Positions 25,527 through 36,353 of a stretch of 64,000 nt of DNA are shown in pieces. Position 1 is the stretch's first letter, and each line of letters opens with the position of its first letter. This stretch comes from Parvularcula maris (GTDB lineage Bacteria; Pseudomonadota; Alphaproteobacteria; Caulobacterales; Parvularculaceae): assembly GCF_024505085.1 (NCBI RefSeq), contig NZ_JANIBC010000002.1, forward strand, positions 363,016-427,015, given 5' to 3'. The notes beneath the pieces were generated by a model. That model was given only the letters and a program-made list of their open reading frames with translations. It searched no databases and was not told the DNA's origin. Position numbers and translations under genes: made by a program.

Positions 25527-27104
25527 TTACTCAGGGATATAGGCCGGCAGCTTCGGCTGCAGCTCTTCCTTGTAGATCTCGGCTAGCCTTGCATCGGCGT
25601 CGGCCACCGTCTCGTCCGGGTGGATCGGCGTCATCATCCTGATCATAGCGCCGTCCGAACGCTGGGTCGTGGCCACATCGTACATGAGGACGACCTTCAT
25701 CCAGATCTCGTCGGCGATATTCCGGCCACGCTGGTTGTACCAGTAGTAGACGAGGTAGCGCACCTGGTCCTTCTTCATGACGATGCGGTTGAAGGCGTGG
25801 CCCATGGCGTTGCCTTCGCCGGGGGAGACGATCTCCTGCACCTCGAACTGCCAGCCGCCGCCGGGCAGGCACTGACGCGGTGAGTGCCAGGACTGGCCGT
25901 TGCGCTGCGCCATGAGATAGGCGGTGTAGAGGTTGATCTGCTCGCCTTCGGGGCTCTGCAGGTCGAGCACGATGTAGTCGTCGGCGCCCAGAACGCCCTC
26001 GGTACGAACGTCGAGGGGTTTCTCCTGAACGTCCCAGCCTTCGGATCGCAGCTCCAGCGCGAGCCCGTCGAAGCTCTCGCGGTCGGGGGCGTAGTTGGGC
26101 TGCTCGGTGGTGTGGATCAGGACGGCGACCGCCGCGACGAGTGCGGCCGCGCCGCCCGCCATCATCATGAACAGGTTGCGGTTCCAAGGCTGCCTGGGCG
26201 CGATCGGCGAGCACTCGGGCGGGCCGAGGGTGGCGAGGACGTTCTTCTGGCCAGAGAAGCGGGCGAGAAGCACGATCAGACCCAGCAGGATCGCGATGCA
26301 CATGATGAAGACCACATAGCCTTCGAAGAAGTGCAGCAGCCCTTCGGTGTGGGAGGTGTCGCCGCCGGAGGTCAGAACGCCGGTCAGGGCGATCCTGAAG
26401 CTGTTCATGAAGATGGTGATCGGGATGGTACTGAGCAGCACCAGAGCGCGCTGCCAGAGCGGGCCTTTATAGAAGTAGGCCGCCAGCGCCCCGAGGCTCA
26501 GGAAGGGGAAGAGGTAGCGAAGACCGGAGCACGCCTCGACCACCTGCAGCTTGGTCACGCCGAGGTCGATGACGTTGCCGGTCAGGAGCACCGGAATGCC
26601 GAACATGCGGATCATCGCCACGCCGAGCTCGGAGGACCAGAGCTGGAACGTCCAGGAGGTGACCGTGATGATCCAGAAGGGCGGCGGGATCATGAAGAGG
26701 AGGAAGGCGAGCGGGAAGAAGGCCGCCCTGGTGAACGACACGCCGCCGAACAGAAGCGCCGCCCCGAAGATGCTGACGATCAAGCCGACCTGCTCGATCA
26801 GGAAGATCTGCGTGGTCTGGTAGCCCACCACCAGAAGCGCCGAGAGGCCGATCATCACGAGACCGGCCCAGTGCGGCTTGCCCAGGCTCTCGCGCAGGGC
26901 CTCGCGGCGGTCCCAGAGCAGATAGGCCGTGATCAGCGGGATGAAGTAGGAGTGGCTGAGCTCCTGCTGCATGCCCCACCGCTCGAACAGGTTCATGATC
27001 CCCATATGGAACAGGAAGACCAGGGCCAGGAGCAGCGCCCCGCCTACGGCATAGGGCTGCCAGTCGAAATCGGAACGGCTCGGCGTTTGGACGGTGGTGC
27101 TCAA
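25527..27104 (-). CDS. Exosortase with fused C-terminal EpsI domain (XrtD-like)
   Basis: The first about 310 residues are a multi-spanning exosortase with the catalytic triad C192 (VVEACSGLRYLFPF), R237 (MNSFRIALTG) and H258 (EGLLHFFEGYVVF). After another membrane segment there is a periplasmic EpsI domain (about 345-525). Exosortases cut PEP-CTERM-type C-terminal signals on secreted proteins, usually together with exopolysaccharide export. The fused layout resembles XrtD, the VPLPA-CTERM type known in alphaproteobacteria. TTG 27104 is chosen because the protein then begins MSTTVQTPSRSDFDW and is 525 residues long; longer readings are less plausible. No substrate or polysaccharide gene is seen nearby. 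Confidence 0.88.
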   Translation of the reverse strand: MSTTVQTPSRSDFDWQPYAVGGALLLALVFLFHMGIMNLFERWGMQQELSHSYFIPLITAYLLWDRREALRESLGKPHWAGLVMIGLSALLVVGYQTTQIFLIEQVGLIVSIFGAALLFGGVSFTRAAFFPLAFLLFMIPPPFWIITVTSWTFQLWSSELGVAMIRMFGIPVLLTGNVIDLGVTKLQVVEACSGLRYLFPFLSLGALAAYFYKGPLWQRALVLLSTIPITIFMNSFRIALTGVLTSGGDTSHTEGLLHFFEGYVVFIMCIAILLGLIVLLARFSGQKNVLATLGPPECSPIAPRQPWNRNLFMMMAGGAAALVAAVAVLIHTTEQPNYAPDRESFDGLALELRSEGWDVQEKPLDVRTEGVLGADDYIVLDLQSPEGEQINLYTAYLMAQRNGQSWHSPRQCLPGGGWQFEVQEIVSPGEGNAMGHAFNRIVMKKDQVRYLVYYWYNQRGRNIADEIWMKVVLMYDVATTQRSDGAMIRMMTPIHPDETVADADARLAEIYKEELQPKLPAYIPE

Positions 27105-27335
27105 AGCGGATCTCTCAGTTCGGAACAACGTTCCCGCGCCCGTGCAGGAAACGTGCAGGCCCAGCTCTAGGGCAATGACGCGCCGGTAGCAACGCACGCC
27201 TGCCTCTACCACCAGTCAGTTAAGGGTCTTCCCCCGGAAAACCACCTCGAAGATGCGTCCCCGTTGGCACTGGTGCTTTGCGCCCCGATCCTCTAACCGC
27301 CCCAGAACTTCTTTCGCGCCCACGACCGAGTGACC

Positions 27336-29456
27336 ATGACCGAGCTTCGAACCATCAAAGTCAACGGCCGCGAGATCGACGTCGATCCGCGCCTCACCCT
27401 GCTGCAGGCCTGCGAGGAAGCGGGCGAGGAGATCCCCCGCTTCTGCTACCATGAGCGCCTGTCGGTGGCGGGCAACTGCCGCATGTGCCTGATCGAGGTG
27501 AAGGGCGGCCCGCCCAAGCCCGTCGCCTCCTGCGCTCAGAACGTGCGCGATCTGCGCCCCGGCCCCGACGGCCAGCCGCCTGAGCTCTTCACCAACACGC
27601 CCATGGTCAAGAAGGCGCGCGAGGGGGTGATGGAGTTCCTGCTGATCAACCACCCGCTCGACTGCCCCATCTGCGACCAGGGCGGCGAGTGCGACCTGCA
27701 GGACCAGGCCATGGCCTATGGCCGGGGCGGCTCGCGCTTCGAGGAGAACAAGCGCGCCGTCGAAGAGAAGTATATGGGGCCTCTGATTAAGACGATCATG
27801 ACCCGCTGCATCCAGTGCACACGCTGCGTGCGCTTCGCGACGGAGGTCGCAGGCGTCGACGATCTAGGCCTCGTCAACCGCGGCGAGAACGCGGAGATCA
27901 CCACCTATCTTGAGAAATCCGTCGGCTCGGAGCTGACCGGCAACCTCATCGACATCTGCCCCGTGGGCGCCCTCACCTCCAAACCCTACGCCTATACGGC
28001 CCGGCCCTGGGAGCTGAAGAAGGTCGAGACCATCGACGTCATGGACGCCATGGGCTCGAACATCCGGGTCGATGTGCGCGGGCGCCAGGTCATGCGCATC
28101 CTCCCCCGCGTCCATGACGGCATCAACGAGGAGTGGCTGGCCGACAAGTCGCGCTTCATCTGGGACGGCCTCGCCAAGCGCCGCCTCGACAAGCCCTATA
28201 TCCGCGAGGCGGGCAAGCTTCGCCCGGCGAGCTGGGACGAGGCGTTCGGCGTGATCGCCGCGCGGCTTGAGACCACCGCGCCGGAGAAGGTCGCGGCGAT
28301 TGCGGGAGACCTCGTCTCCGCCGAACCGGTCAAAGCCCTCAAGGACCTGATGGGCAAGATCGGCACGCCGCATCTGGACTGCCGCCAGGACGGCGGCTCC
28401 TACGGTGTGCTGCCGAACGGTGAGCGGGCGCCGCGTTCCTCCTACACCTTCGCGCCGGGTATCGGGGCCATCGACGAGGCGGACATGGTGCTGCTGATCG
28501 GCACCAACCCGCGTATCGAAGCACCGCTTCTCAACGCGCGCATCCGCAAGAACTGGCTCGCTAAGATGGACCTCGATGTCGGGGTCGTCGGTGAGCACCA
28601 CGACCTCTCCTATGAGAGCGTTCATCTGGGCAGTAATGCCGGAACCCTCTCCACGCTGATGGATGAGAAAGGCGGCTTCGCGGAGAAGCTGCGCAATGCC
28701 GAGCGTCCGCTGATCATCCTCGGCGCAGGCGCCCTCACCCGCGGCGACGGCCACGCGGTCATGGAGGCGGCGCTCAAGCTCGCGAAGAGCGTCGGCGCGA
28801 GCGGCGGCGAGTGGAACGGCTTTGGCGTGCTGCACAGTGCGGCGGGCCGCGTGGGCGCGCTCGACCTCGGCTTCCTGCCGGGTGAAAGCGGCCGCGACTT
28901 CGCCGGTATCCTCGAAGGTGCGGCCTCCGGTGATATCGAGGTCGTCTACAATCTCGGCTGCGACGAGGCGGATCTTTCGGCCCTCGAAAAGGCCTTCGTC
29001 ATCTACCAGGGCCACCACGGCGATGCGGGCGCGAAGACCGCCGATGTCATCCTTCCGGGTGCCGCCTATGTCGAGCAGCCTGGCCTCTACGCCAACCTCG
29101 AGGGCCGGGTGCAGATGGCCAACCGGGTCTACTTCCCCTTCGGCGAGGCCAAGGACGACTGGGCGATCCTCCGTGCCCTGTCCGAACGGGTGGGCCATAC
29201 CCTGCCCTATGACGACCTCTTCGCCCTCCGCCAGGCGATGATCGAGGATGCCCCCTCCTTCGGCTCGCTCGATACGCTGGAGAAGGTAGAAGCGCCGTCT
29301 GCGGACCTCTTCGGCGGCGCTACGCTCTCGAACGAGCCCTTCGGCGTGGTCTTTGGCAGCTACTACAAGACCAACCCCATCGCCCGCGCCTCGGACATCA
29401 TGGATGAGTGCGAGAAAGCCGGTGTGCCGCAGCCTACGCAGATCGCTGCGGAGTAG
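27336..29456 (+). CDS. nuoG: NADH-quinone oxidoreductase subunit G
   Basis: A 706-residue NuoG. The N-terminal 2Fe-2S ferredoxin domain (RFCYHERLSVAGNCRMCL), the His-Cys 4Fe-4S cluster (LINHPLDCPICDQGGECDLQ), a second 4Fe-4S set (TRCIQCTRCVRFATEVAG) and a molybdopterin-oxidoreductase-like C-terminal region are all present. It carries electrons from NuoF through the peripheral arm of complex I. ATG 27336 is preferred over GTG 27330. It is separated from nuoF by the exosortase on the opposite strand and is not followed by nuoH; a family C repeat and a convergent lipoprotein gene come next. Confidence 0.96.
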   Translation: MTELRTIKVNGREIDVDPRLTLLQACEEAGEEIPRFCYHERLSVAGNCRMCLIEVKGGPPKPVASCAQNVRDLRPGPDGQPPELFTNTPMVKKAREGVMEFLLINHPLDCPICDQGGECDLQDQAMAYGRGGSRFEENKRAVEEKYMGPLIKTIMTRCIQCTRCVRFATEVAGVDDLGLVNRGENAEITTYLEKSVGSELTGNLIDICPVGALTSKPYAYTARPWELKKVETIDVMDAMGSNIRVDVRGRQVMRILPRVHDGINEEWLADKSRFIWDGLAKRRLDKPYIREAGKLRPASWDEAFGVIAARLETTAPEKVAAIAGDLVSAEPVKALKDLMGKIGTPHLDCRQDGGSYGVLPNGERAPRSSYTFAPGIGAIDEADMVLLIGTNPRIEAPLLNARIRKNWLAKMDLDVGVVGEHHDLSYESVHLGSNAGTLSTLMDEKGGFAEKLRNAERPLIILGAGALTRGDGHAVMEAALKLAKSVGASGGEWNGFGVLHSAAGRVGALDLGFLPGESGRDFAGILEGAASGDIEVVYNLGCDEADLSALEKAFVIYQGHHGDAGAKTADVILPGAAYVEQPGLYANLEGRVQMANRVYFPFGEAKDDWAILRALSERVGHTLPYDDLFALRQAMIEDAPSFGSLDTLEKVEAPSADLFGGATLSNEPFGVVFGSYYKTNPIARASDIMDECEKAGVPQPTQIAAE

Positions 29457-29472
29457 AGGCTGCGCCTGAGGT

Positions 29473-29587
29473 CATCTCTCCCTCGGGAGAGATCGACATC
29501 TATGATGTCGAGAGAGGGGTTAAAGCCACTAGAGCAGTATCCCCTCTCCCCAAATCAGCAGATTTGGACCTCTCCCAAGGGAGAGGT
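29473..29587. repeat. Dispersed palindromic repeat, family C, copy 3
   Basis: Left half ATCTCTCCCTCGGGAGAGAT with GACATCTATGATGTC; right half CCCCTCTCCC with CAGCAGATTTGGACCTCTCC and GGGAGAGGT. Almost the same layout as 47826-47938. It lies between convergent genes. Confidence 0.75.
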
Positions 29588-29611
29588 TTAACCGGTAGCT
29601 ACTGCGGCTTC

Positions 29612-30580
29612 TTACTCGAAGCCGGGGCCTTCCACCGTGTAGCCGCGCGCGGCGAGCATCTCCGGCACGCCGTCCTCGCCGATCAGGTGGCCTGCGCCCA
29701 CGGCGACGAAGTCCGTGCCCGAACCTTCGAGCTCGGTGACTAGGGCATCGACCCAGCGCTGGTTCCGCTGCACCAGGAGCACTTGGTAGAGCTCTTCGGA
29801 GACATCGCGCATCCCGTCGATGATGAAGTCCTCGAGCCCCGAGACGTCACCGGCGGCCCAGTCCTGGGCGAAGGCCTGGAGCTCGGCCTGGCCGTTGTCG
29901 ATCTGCTCGATCGTGCTCTTCAAGAACGCGACCTCCGTGTCTTCGTCGAGGTTGGCGAAGAAGCTGAACTGCTCTTCAGGCGTCTCGAAGGCCTTCTCCT
30001 TGCTGTCGTCCACATCGGCGGCGAGCACCATCTCCGCACCGCTGCCCGGCTGGAAGCCGTCCTGCATCAGGTCGAGGGCGCCGATGGTGACCGCGGCGAG
30101 CCAGGGGCGCATCTGCTCCATCTGGGCGACGGGGAAGCCGATCTGCTCGGCCACCCGCTCGAGCTCGGCATAGGTCTCCTCGTCCAGACGCTCGGAAAGC
30201 GGCTGATCCTGGGACATGCCGTACTCCATGATGACAGGCTGTATGGCGGCCTGGTCCTGAAGCTGGGAGGGCAGGATCTCGAACCAGACCTCCTCGGCCT
30301 CAGCCAGCGCCTGTTCCATCTCGGCGCTGCGCCATTCGAGGTCTTCGGGCAGGAAGTGGATGGTGGGGAAGAGCGTGACCGTGCTGTCCTCGTCGGTCAC
30401 GGTCCAGAAGGGCGCGCCCCCCGTACCGGCGCCGGTGGTCTCGGTCATGCCGGTGTCAGGGGCGGTTTCTTCGGCTTCGACGCGCTCGATTTCGGCCGCG
30501 TCGTCGGCGGGTTCGCCGCCGCAGGCCGCCAAGGCAAAAGCCAGGGCGCCGAGCCCCGCCGTCATGTTCAGATGTTTCAT
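29612..30580 (-). CDS. TraB/GumN-family lipoprotein
   Basis: A 322-residue protein with a lipoprotein signal ending in the lipobox LAAC (residues ALAACGG), then an acidic linker (about 25-55) and a TraB/GumN domain. Markers are the N-terminal TLFPTIHFLPEDLEWRS, EVWFEILPSQ, and the C-terminal FVAVGAGHLIGEDGVPEML. Related proteins are proposed metalloproteases or haem-like binders; bacterial members are poorly characterised. It is probably anchored in the outer or inner membrane facing the periplasm. Stand-alone gene. Confidence 0.88.
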   Translation of the reverse strand: MKHLNMTAGLGALAFALAACGGEPADDAAEIERVEAEETAPDTGMTETTGAGTGGAPFWTVTDEDSTVTLFPTIHFLPEDLEWRSAEMEQALAEAEEVWFEILPSQLQDQAAIQPVIMEYGMSQDQPLSERLDEETYAELERVAEQIGFPVAQMEQMRPWLAAVTIGALDLMQDGFQPGSGAEMVLAADVDDSKEKAFETPEEQFSFFANLDEDTEVAFLKSTIEQIDNGQAELQAFAQDWAAGDVSGLEDFIIDGMRDVSEELYQVLLVQRNQRWVDALVTELEGSGTDFVAVGAGHLIGEDGVPEMLAARGYTVEGPGFE

Positions 30581-30607
30581 GGTCGTTCCTTCGGGTCAGA
30601 CTTCGTC

Positions 30608-30868
30608 CTAGGAACGCCTCCATAGGGTCAGTCGGTTCGCCGTGCGAGCCAGACTTGCACGCTTTCTTTTGATCGCGCTGAAGCCCAAAAGCCCCCCGCC
30701 GACCCAGAAACTGATCTCTGCCACCCCGGCGAGCGCCGCGGTCGAGGCAATGACCTGCGCCTTGTCCCACTCGCCCTCAGCCGCCGCAACGCCTAGAAGA
30801 ACCGCCAGAAGAATGCAGGAGAAGCTGACCGCCAACATACCGTAGGCCAGTGTTTTGGTCTGGATCAT
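30608..30868 (-). CDS. Small two-helix membrane protein
   Basis: An 86-residue protein starting at ATG 30868 (MIQTKTLAYGMLAVS). It has two membrane segments at about 8-29 and 40-63 with the motif VAEISFWVGGGLLGFSAIKRKR, then a basic tail. The pattern resembles small proteins labelled transporter suffix domain, in which an AEI-FW-GG-L motif precedes a basic end. No activity is known. It lies between the TraB lipoprotein and the divergent crotonase, with about 130 bases of shared upstream region. Confidence 0.65.
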   Translation of the reverse strand: MIQTKTLAYGMLAVSFSCILLAVLLGVAAAEGEWDKAQVIASTAALAGVAEISFWVGGGLLGFSAIKRKRASLARTANRLTLWRRS

Positions 30869-30998
30869 GGTCTCGTCCCTGCTTCTGCCTACGCGTGAAT
30901 CATCGCCGATCACGTTTCCGCTAGTCAAGTTACGGAAAACTATCGGCCGTGCTGGTTGACGGTGGCGCCGGGAGGTTTCGTTCGTGTTAGAGGGCGCC

Positions 30999-31829
30999 AT
31001 GACCGATGCCCTGCGCCTGACTAGAAACGGCCCCGTCGCCACCCTGACCCTCTCCAACCCGCAAAAGCGCAACGCCATGGGGGCTGCGTTCTGGGAGGAC
31101 TTGCCGGACACGGTGGAGGAGCTGTCGGGCAGCGGCGAGTGCCGGGCGCTGGTGATCGACGCCGAAGGCCCGGTGTTCAGCTCGGGCATCGACCTCGGCA
31201 TGTTTCAGAACGTGAGAAAAGACGGGCTGGGCGCCGCCGCGGGTCTCGACGCCTACGCGCTCATCCTGCGCATGCAGCGGGCCTTCACCGCCATTGAGAA
31301 GGCGCGCATGCCGGTGATCGCCGCCATCCAGGGCGGCTGCATCGGCGGCGGGGTCGACCTCGCCACCGCCTGCTGCATCAGGCTCGCGAGCGAGGACGCC
31401 TACTTCTCCGTCTACGAGATCAATATCGGCATGACCGCCGATGTCGGCACCTTTCCGCGGCTTCTGAACCACCTACCTGAAGGTGTGGTCCGTGAGCTGA
31501 GCTATACGGGGAGGAAGATGGGGGCGGTCGAGGCCCAGCAGCGGGGGCTCGTCAACCGCATCTACCTCGATGCCGAAGCCGTCCGCGCCGCCGCTCAGGA
31601 GATGGCGGAAGAGATCGCCTCCAAGGCACCCATGGCTGTCTACGGAACGAAAGACATCATCACCTATGCCCGCGACCACGCAACGGACGAGGCCTTGGAC
31701 CGCATCGCGCTATGGAACGCTTCGAACCTTCAGCCTTCGGAGCTGATGGCGGCCATGGCAGCGAAGCAGACCGGCGAGCCAGGGCAGTTTGCGAGCCTAC
31801 CGCCGAAGCGGCGGGTGGATGGGAAGTAG
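30999..31829 (+). CDS. Enoyl-CoA hydratase/isomerase family protein, dienoyl-CoA isomerase-like
   Basis: A 276-residue crotonase. The oxyanion-hole regions are FSSGIDLGMF and IAAIQGGCIGGGVDLATACC. The catalytic region YEINIGMTADVGTFPRL carries both Glu and Asp at the spacing seen in delta-3,5-delta-2,4-dienoyl-CoA isomerase (ECH1), rather than the Glu pair of an ordinary hydratase. It probably acts in degradation of unsaturated fatty acids. ATG 30999 has AGAGGG upstream. GTG 30984 is in frame with its own GGAGG, so the start is ambiguous by five codons. Confidence 0.88.
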   Translation: MTDALRLTRNGPVATLTLSNPQKRNAMGAAFWEDLPDTVEELSGSGECRALVIDAEGPVFSSGIDLGMFQNVRKDGLGAAAGLDAYALILRMQRAFTAIEKARMPVIAAIQGGCIGGGVDLATACCIRLASEDAYFSVYEINIGMTADVGTFPRLLNHLPEGVVRELSYTGRKMGAVEAQQRGLVNRIYLDAEAVRAAAQEMAEEIASKAPMAVYGTKDIITYARDHATDEALDRIALWNASNLQPSELMAAMAAKQTGEPGQFASLPPKRRVDGK

Positions 31830-31867
31830 GCCGAGACATCTAACTGTCGCGTAAGCATTCATTACAA

Positions 31868-31975
31868 GACGCTTTCCCACGGCTTGTCCGTGGGACCCAA
31901 CTCCAGGCGTTTCACCTGGCACACTCGTTGGGAGATGGGTCCCATGGATCGCTACACGACCATGGGAAAGCGTCT
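31868..31975. repeat. Branched palindromic element (outer arms plus inner hairpins)
   Basis: The outer arms AGACGCTTTCCCA and TGGGAAAGCGTCT are perfect reverse complements. Inside lie smaller hairpins: CCACGG/CCGTGG, CCAGG/CCTGG and CCCATGG/CCATGGG. It sits between the convergent crotonase and CitE-like genes. No tRNA consensus bases (such as GGTTCRANTCC) are present. Confidence 0.75.
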
Positions 31976-31999
31976 GAAGCAAGGGGCTGGGTTCGGAGA

Positions 32000-32830
32000 C
32001 TAAACCCGCTCCGCCGCCGCGATCTTGCGCCGTGCCGCCTTGATCACCGGGATCTCGATCATCTTGCCGTCGAGGAGCGCCACGCCGCCGCCTGCTGCGT
32101 CGAAGGCCTCGACCACTCTCCTCGCCTGCGCCAGCTCATCCTCCGTAGGCGCCAGGGCCTCATGGATAGGCTGAAGCTGCGCTGGGTGGATCGCCGCGCG
32201 GGCGTGGATGCCGAGGCCCTTTGCCCGACGGGTCTCGCGCTGGAGGCCGTCTGGGTCCTTCACATCGAGATAGGGCACATCGAACAGCACCTTACCCGCT
32301 GCCCCGAAGGCCGCCGCGCATCTTGATCGTCCGTAGAGGTGGCTTTCCCATGACAGGTCGCAGCCGATCTCTCCGGCAAGGTCGATGGCGCCGTAGATCG
32401 CACCCACCACCGCCGGGTGATCCGCGATGGCCTCGGCCATTCCCAGCGAGCGGGCCGTCTCCATCACCACGATGATGTTGTCCGTCCCTGACGCTTCGCG
32501 CAGACGGTCGATGTCCCCGAGGGCCATGGGTTTGGGCAGCATGACGAAGTCTACACCGCCCGCGCCTTTCAGGGCCGCCAGATCGTCGGCGAAATAGTCC
32601 GTATCGGCACCGTTGACGCGCAAGCCGATGGCTCGGCCGTCATCGCCGCGCCCCGCAAGATAGAACAGCACCGCCCCCCTCGCCTCTTCCTTTCCCTCGG
32701 GCGCCACCGCGTCCTCGAGGTCGATGCAGACGAGGTCCGCCCCTGCCGAGGCCGCCTTGTCGAAGCGGTCGGGCCGGGAGCCGGGGACGAAGAGGAGGCT
32801 GCGCCAGAGGCTTCGGTCGGGAAGGCTCAC
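32000..32830 (-). CDS. CitE-like CoA ester lyase (HpcH/HpaI aldolase family)
   Basis: A 276-residue TIM-barrel protein. SLLFVPGSRPDRFDKA, the metal-binding DLVCIDLEDAVAP, ALRVNGADTD-like IGLRVNGADTDYF, and VGAIYGAIDLAGEIG are typical of the CitE/malyl-CoA lyase family. Substrates include malyl-CoA, citramalyl-CoA and beta-methylmalyl-CoA; the sequence alone does not choose. Its ATG overlaps the stop of the upstream glutathione-transferase-like gene (32827-32830), so they form a two-gene operon. Confidence 0.88.
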   Translation of the reverse strand: MSLPDRSLWRSLLFVPGSRPDRFDKAASAGADLVCIDLEDAVAPEGKEEARGAVLFYLAGRGDDGRAIGLRVNGADTDYFADDLAALKGAGGVDFVMLPKPMALGDIDRLREASGTDNIIVVMETARSLGMAEAIADHPAVVGAIYGAIDLAGEIGCDLSWESHLYGRSRCAAAFGAAGKVLFDVPYLDVKDPDGLQRETRRAKGLGIHARAAIHPAQLQPIHEALAPTEDELAQARRVVEAFDAAGGGVALLDGKMIEIPVIKAARRKIAAAERV

Positions 32831-33690
32831 TCGACCCCCGCCGACAGCGCATCGTCAATGTCCTTGGCGCTGTGGCGCTCTTTGAGCTGCTTGTCCTCAT
32901 TGCCCCAGACCTTGGACACGATCATGCCGCGGCGGACCCCTTCGCGCCCCTTGAGCTGCTTGGACCAGCGCTGCACGTTCTCGTATTCGTGTACGGAGAG
33001 AAAGGTGTCGGCATCGCCGTAGAGCTTGCCGAGGGCGAGCGCTCCGTACCAGGGCCAGATGGCCATGTCGGCGATGGAGTAGTCGTCTCCGGCGATGAAC
33101 TCATGGCGGCCAAGCTGCTTGTCGAGCACATCCATCTGCCGCTTCACCTCCATGGCGTAGCGATCGATCGGGTACTGATACTTCTCAGGCGCGTAGTTGT
33201 AGAAGTGCCCGAAGCCGCCCCCCAGGAACGGCGCCGAGCCCATCTGCCAGAAAAGCCAGTTCATGACGCTCGTGCGCTCAGGCCCTGTCGTCGGCAGGAA
33301 GGCGCCGAACTTCTCGGCCAGATAGACCATGATCGAGCCGCTCTCGAAGACGTTCACTTGGGGCGTAACGCTGCGGTCGACCATGGCGGGGATTTTGGAG
33401 TTGGGGTTCACCTCGACGAAGCCGGAGCCGAACTGGTCGCCCTCGCCGATATGGATCAGCCAGGCATCGTACTCGGCGTCGCTCATGCCCTTTTGCAAGA
33501 GCTCTTCGAAGAGCAGCGTCACCTTGATGCCGTTGGGCGTGCCGATGGAGTAGAGCTGGTGCGGGTGCTCGCCGACGGGCAGCTCCTTGTCGTGGGTCGC
33601 GCCGGAGACAGGGCGGTTGATCGAGGCGAACTTGCCGCCGCTCTCCTTGTCCCAGGTCCAGACTTTCGGCGGGGTGTAGACGTCGCTCAT
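32827..33690 (-). CDS. yghU: Glutathione-dependent disulfide-bond oxidoreductase (YghU-like)
   Basis: A 287-residue member of the Nu-class glutathione transferase family. It opens with YTPPKVWTWDKESGGKFASINRPVSGATH, here cited by its ends (residues 5-33), then has a thioredoxin-like domain with HQLYSIGTPNGIKVTLLFEEL and NPNSKIPAMVDR, and a helical C-terminal domain. E. coli YghU binds two glutathiones and reduces disulfides. It is first in a two-gene unit with the CitE-like gene, whose ATG overlaps its stop. The link between the two activities is unknown. Confidence 0.92.
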   Translation of the reverse strand: MSDVYTPPKVWTWDKESGGKFASINRPVSGATHDKELPVGEHPHQLYSIGTPNGIKVTLLFEELLQKGMSDAEYDAWLIHIGEGDQFGSGFVEVNPNSKIPAMVDRSVTPQVNVFESGSIMVYLAEKFGAFLPTTGPERTSVMNWLFWQMGSAPFLGGGFGHFYNYAPEKYQYPIDRYAMEVKRQMDVLDKQLGRHEFIAGDDYSIADMAIWPWYGALALGKLYGDADTFLSVHEYENVQRWSKQLKGREGVRRGMIVSKVWGNEDKQLKERHSAKDIDDALSAGVE

Positions 33691-33780
33691 GGCTTTGCTC
33701 CGGCAGATGCTTGCCTGCCGGACTTAAGGGGCCGGGGCGCCGGTGTCAGGTGCGCAAGGCAGTGTTGCGCCAAGAGCGTC

Positions 33781-33808
33781 GTAGGGCGGTTTGCGAAGCC
33801 AACCGCCT
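33781..33808. repeat. Dispersed short palindrome, family D, copy 1
   Basis: GTAGGGCGGTTTGCGAAGCC followed by AACCGCC. It is a partial copy of the arm GTAGGGCGGTTCGCGAAGCG that is complete at 44354-44434. It lies just downstream of gyrB. Confidence 0.55.
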
Positions 33809-33838
33809 GGCTCGTGGCAGAAAGCGTCGCGTTCCGCT

Positions 33839-36286
<2,448 letters not shown>

Positions 36287-36353
36287 TCACGTATGAATAT
36301 AGGCTTTCGAACCGCCGAACCCAAGCGTTTTCGCGGTGTTCGGTCGGGTTGCG

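Noticed and set aside
27864-29198. A 444-codon minus-strand frame over nuoG
   Set aside because: Shadow of the nuoG frame, which has all cluster ligands.
31868-31975. A tRNA or tRNA-like gene
   Set aside because: It has a branched palindrome but no T-loop or D-loop consensus and no proper acceptor stem length.
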